Positions 61,328 to 64,000 of a stretch of 64,000 bases of DNA are shown here, in pieces. The position numbers and the translations under genes were made by a program. Source of the DNA: Slackia piriformis YIT 12062 (GTDB lineage Bacteria; Actinomycetota; Coriobacteriia; Coriobacteriales; Eggerthellaceae); the NCBI RefSeq assembly GCF_000296445.1, contig NZ_JH815198.1, positions 928,584 to 992,583 on the forward strand. The letters are read 5' to 3'. The first letter of the stretch is position 1. The number at the start of each line of letters is the position of its first letter. The notes below the pieces were generated by a model that had not been told where the DNA came from, made no database searches, and saw only the letters and a list, made by a program, of their open reading frames with translations.

Positions 61328-62995
61328 AAGACCCCTGCTGTATCGCTACTCGAGACAATCGAATCCATGCAAAGCTTCGAAAAATCATTCCCTCGAAAAA
61401 AGCCATTCTGATTCTAGCCTGGTCGTACCTATTTGCCCTGTCATGGACAATCCCTCTTTCGCTTGAGGGAAGCAACTTCGCGGAATGCTTTCTTTTTGCT
61501 ATTGCGCCCTCCGCAATAATCTGCGCACTAATCGTCCTAGTCTCAGCATCGGGCGTTCTGCAGACAATCCGCTTTGCAGCAAACGCCAAAATCCCAGCTT
61601 GGCCCTGGTGTTTTACTGTCCTTCTCTCAATCTGGGCTATTGTGCTTTTGATAAATTATCCTGGAGCATTCAGCACAGACAGTGTCGATATCATCAATAT
61701 GGTTTCGGGATTGCCTTTTGAGTCGGACCATTTCCGGTACGATTCATTAAACACACACCATCCCCTAGCCTGGGTAGGATTCAACGCCGTCATTCTCAAG
61801 CTCGCCTCCATTGCAGGCATTCAGGGAACGGGCGCTCTCGGAATGCTGTCCTTCGTTCAACTGATCATATTTACCGCATGCTGCACATTTTTCATCCAGA
61901 AGACGGGAACCCTCTCTGGCTCGAAAATCATATGGATCGCATCCCTTATCTTCTTTGCAGCGAACCCCTGATTGCGCAATATGCTTCCACCATTTGGAAA
62001 GATGTACTGTTCTCTGGATTCTTTGCCGTCTTCTCCATCCAGTTATACGCATGCGCAACAACCCCCCCCGCGAGTTCTTCCGAAGCAAACGCGATGTTGC
62101 GATATTCGTTGTCGCAGGGCTTCTTTGCTGCATCCTGCGTAACAACGGAATGATTGCCGTATGCACCTCCCTCCTCCTGCTCGCAATCACACTTAGGGAA
62201 TACCTGAAGCAGATTGCTCCGCTATGCGTGGCCATTGCTATTACATCTTGGCTTGCTCTTGGACTAACCTCATCGGTCGCTGGAGCGCAACCCGGTCATT
62301 TTTCAGAAAGTATCGGCGTAGCGCTGCAACAAATAGCACGCACGGCATCGGAAAGCGGGCACATTACCGCCGAACAAGAAGAATTCATCGATCAGATTAT
62401 CCCCTATGAGAAACTCCCTGAACTGTACCTGCCGAATTCGGCAAATCCCATCAAATTCGACCCCGAGTTCAATGACGAGTTCCTGGAATCGCACAAGATG
62501 GATTTTCTTGTCGTTTGGTTTGAAATGGGCATGCAAAATCCCGAATCTTTCGCCAGAGCATGGTGCGCCCAAACGGAAGCGTTCTGGAATATCGACACCG
62601 CCACTTGGTATGCATGCGAACCTGGATACCCTGTTGATGGGGAAGAGAACTATTACCAAAATAAACTCGACCCCTATGTAGAGGCAGAGAGCGTTTCAAC
62701 CGCAACCAATCTTTCAATCTCCATGTTCTTTCCGTTGTTCTCCATGGGGAGCCTTGCCTGGATTACGCTATTCATCCTGCTAATCAAATTACTCTCAAAA
62801 GATTTCAAGAGCGCCGCGTGCCTTACCCCGTTCGTCACTCTTTGGGCAACATATCTTGTCGCAGCGCCTGCGAGTGATTTCAGATATTTGCTCCCCCTGC
62901 ACGTCTCCCTACCCTTGCTCCTCCTAATCTTGGTTTCCTCCTCTGGAGTCCCGATGCAGACAGAAAGCAACTATACGAAAGCGGCGGATTCCTAA
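61324..62995 (+). pseudogene. Polytopic membrane protein (DUF6020-like), interrupted by two frameshifts in C tracts
   Basis: Three overlapping frames join into one membrane protein of ~550 residues. Part 1 (61324-61971) has about five helices and stops at TGA after A-A-N-P. Adding one C to the CCCC at 61966-61969 continues as P-L-I-A-Q-Y-A-S-T-I-W-K-D-V-L-F in the next frame. That frame is lost at a run of eight C at about 62065-62072; a ninth C would lead into the last frame (P-P-R-E-F-F-R-S-K), which ends at 62995 with more helices. The W-K-D-V-L motif and layout resemble DUF6020-type, glycosyltransferase-like membrane proteins. Both lesions are single-base losses in homopolymers, so phase variation or sequencing error is possible. 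Confidence 0.75.
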
Positions 62996-63006
62996 GAATC
63001 CGCCGC
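62981..63006. terminator. Convergent terminator
   Basis: A perfect 11-bp stem GCGGCGGATTC / GAATCCGCCGC with CTAA loop, the loop holding the stop codon of the preceding gene. It lies between two converging genes. Confidence 0.6.
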
Positions 63007-63028
63007 TCGCAACTCAAAAACTTAAAGA

Positions 63029-64000
63029 CTAACAACCCTTAATCAGCACAGTCTGTTGATTTACCTCAGCCTTGTTCGCGTTATTAAAGCAAGCCGAGAT
63101 GCAGTTGTAAGGATAAATCTGGTGCCACATTTTATTCTCGGAAGGAGCGTCGCCCCAGAAGAATCCGATATGACAATCTATAGAGCCATTCGTCTTAAAA
63201 AAGATAATATCGCCTTTCTCGGCCTTTCCGCTCGCAAGCATGCTCGACACGCTATCAAATGTATAGACCTCTGCGCCATGTTCGACAGCGTACCCATACC
63301 ATCGCCATGCGTTAATGTAGCTACCTCCGCCAGGACCCCCCAGCCAAGGCGAGTAACTTTGGGTCTGGCCAATGGCGTCGAATTCCCCTACACCGCCTGA
63401 CATGCCGTACGCGTGAGCAACAAAACCAGTGCAATTCATGCCAGAAAAACCATCCCAACGAGGAGCCCCGCTAGGATACATGCACGTAGAAATGCTAAAG
63501 CCTGAGGAGTACGGCGTCCCGAGATAATAGCCATCCCCCTCGTGAGACCACAACCAGCTCACAAGCCTAGCTCGATCAACATTTAGAACCTTGCCGGGGT
63601 TCTCCACCCAAAAGCCAGCTTCATCAAGCTTGTACGCAGTCCCTCCTGTATATATCCAGCCTGTATTAAGGGCTCCATTGTCTTTGACGAACACCCATCT
63701 TTCTTCGAAAATCTGCCAACCGTACAACCCCGAAAGAGCGGCAAGATGAACCCCGGATCCGTCTATATAGCCTTCATAGAGAGCGATTCCCGCTCCTCCA
63801 GGGCCAACAAGACCAACCTGGCCATCCGAAACGGAAATCCAGCCGTATTCCACCATGCGACCAGAATCATCGAAATAGTATTCCGTTCCATCCACGGTAA
63901 CAATGCCGGTCTGCATGCGGCCGGAGGAGTCCATCCAGTACCAGTGCCCGCCCGTGGACAGCCAGCCGGTAAGCATGGCCCCGTTGTCGCGCAGCCAGTA
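63029..64000 (-). CDS. Cell-wall-binding repeat and NlpC/P60-type protein, partial (5' end outside window)
   Basis: The C-terminal ~323 residues of a surface protein; its start lies beyond the window. The first part carries choline-binding-type repeats (G-W-L-S-T-G-G-H-W-Y-W-M-D, Y-Y-F-D-D-S-G-R-M, W-I-Y-T-G-G-T-A-Y-K-L). A C-terminal NlpC/P60-like cysteine peptidase domain has the catalytic Cys in M-N-C-T-G-F-V-A-H and His in D-C-H-I-G-F-F. Such proteins cut peptide stems of peptidoglycan or act as surface amidases. It converges with the broken membrane-protein gene. Confidence 0.88.
   Translation of the reverse strand, partial: YWLRDNGAMLTGWLSTGGHWYWMDSSGRMQTGIVTVDGTEYYFDDSGRMVEYGWISVSDGQVGLVGPGGAGIALYEGYIDGSGVHLAALSGLYGWQIFEERWVFVKDNGALNTGWIYTGGTAYKLDEAGFWVENPGKVLNVDRARLVSWLWSHEGDGYYLGTPYSSGFSISTCMYPSGAPRWDGFSGMNCTGFVAHAYGMSGGVGEFDAIGQTQSYSPWLGGPGGGSYINAWRWYGYAVEHGAEVYTFDSVSSMLASGKAEKGDIIFFKTNGSIDCHIGFFWGDAPSENKMWHQIYPYNCISACFNNANKAEVNQQTVLIKGC

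Overview
The window looks like a high-G+C chromosome segment from an anaerobic actinobacterium of class Coriobacteriia, most likely family Eggerthellaceae (a Slackia- or Eggerthella-like species). This is an inference. It rests on overall protein character, a membrane-anchored group 1 [NiFe] hydrogenase, a rubrerythrin, a surface protein with an F-A-Q-T-G type sorting signal and a C-terminal membrane anchor, choline-binding-type repeats on an NlpC/P60 protein, and dense operons that use TAGCATG and ATGA junctions. There are no rRNA genes, CRISPR arrays, insertion sequences or prophage genes. Nearly all genes lie on the minus strand; the plus-strand exceptions are a broken M6 protease gene, a permease/amidohydrolase pair, a patatin-like lipase, and a small ORF coupled to a broken membrane-protein gene.

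Layout. 1-8.2 kb: housekeeping genes read leftward (site-2 protease, scpA, scpB, rluB, aroA, cmk, plsC; then trmL and an ABC-F ATPase). 8.4-10.1 kb: an L,D-transpeptidase. 10.3-10.7 kb: two identical tRNA-Asn and one tRNA-Val. 11-14.3 kb: an M6 surface metalloprotease gene with an in-frame stop and a frameshift. 14.4-17.1 kb: a methionine-import operon metN-metI-metQ. 17.2-23.4 kb: a zinc-ribbon membrane protein, era, phoH, nhaC and ettA. 23.6-27.9 kb: a nucleoid-associated-protein homologue, an amino-acid permease and an amidohydrolase. 28.1-31.6 kb: the hydrogenase operon. 32.1-36.8 kb: rubrerythrin, a clusterless MutY-like glycosylase, an Rrf2 regulator, a degenerate AAA+-like protein and a HAD phosphatase. 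36.8-41.4 kb: a MarR regulator with a heterodimeric ABC exporter. 41.4-43 kb: non-coding sequence with 18-bp repeats and three tandem tRNA-Asp genes. 43-46.9 kb: a radical-SAM/DUF2344 pair and a DUF697-like protein. 47-52.9 kb: the rod-shape operon mreB-mreC-mreD-mrdA-rodA. 53.1-59.8 kb: serA, prfA-prmC, an orphan substrate-binding lipoprotein, trxB and trxA. 60.1-64 kb: a patatin-like protein, a multi-frameshifted polytopic membrane protein gene and the end of a cell-wall-binding NlpC/P60 protein.

The most unusual feature is the methionine transporter. Its MetQ binding protein is circularly permuted: the second half of an ordinary MetQ comes first, directly after the lipoprotein signal, and the normally N-terminal half is last. 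Its MetN ATPase lacks the C-terminal methionine-sensing NIL domain. The operon is preceded by a strong promoter, an apparently leaderless 30-codon reading frame with five Met codons in an eight-residue stretch, and immediately then a 10-bp inverted repeat, which together look like a methionine-responsive leader-peptide attenuator. Other points are the two broken surface/membrane genes, the MutY-like enzyme without iron-sulphur ligands, the AAA+-like protein without a Walker A, 18-bp repeat tracts, and inverted or direct repeats that may be operators.
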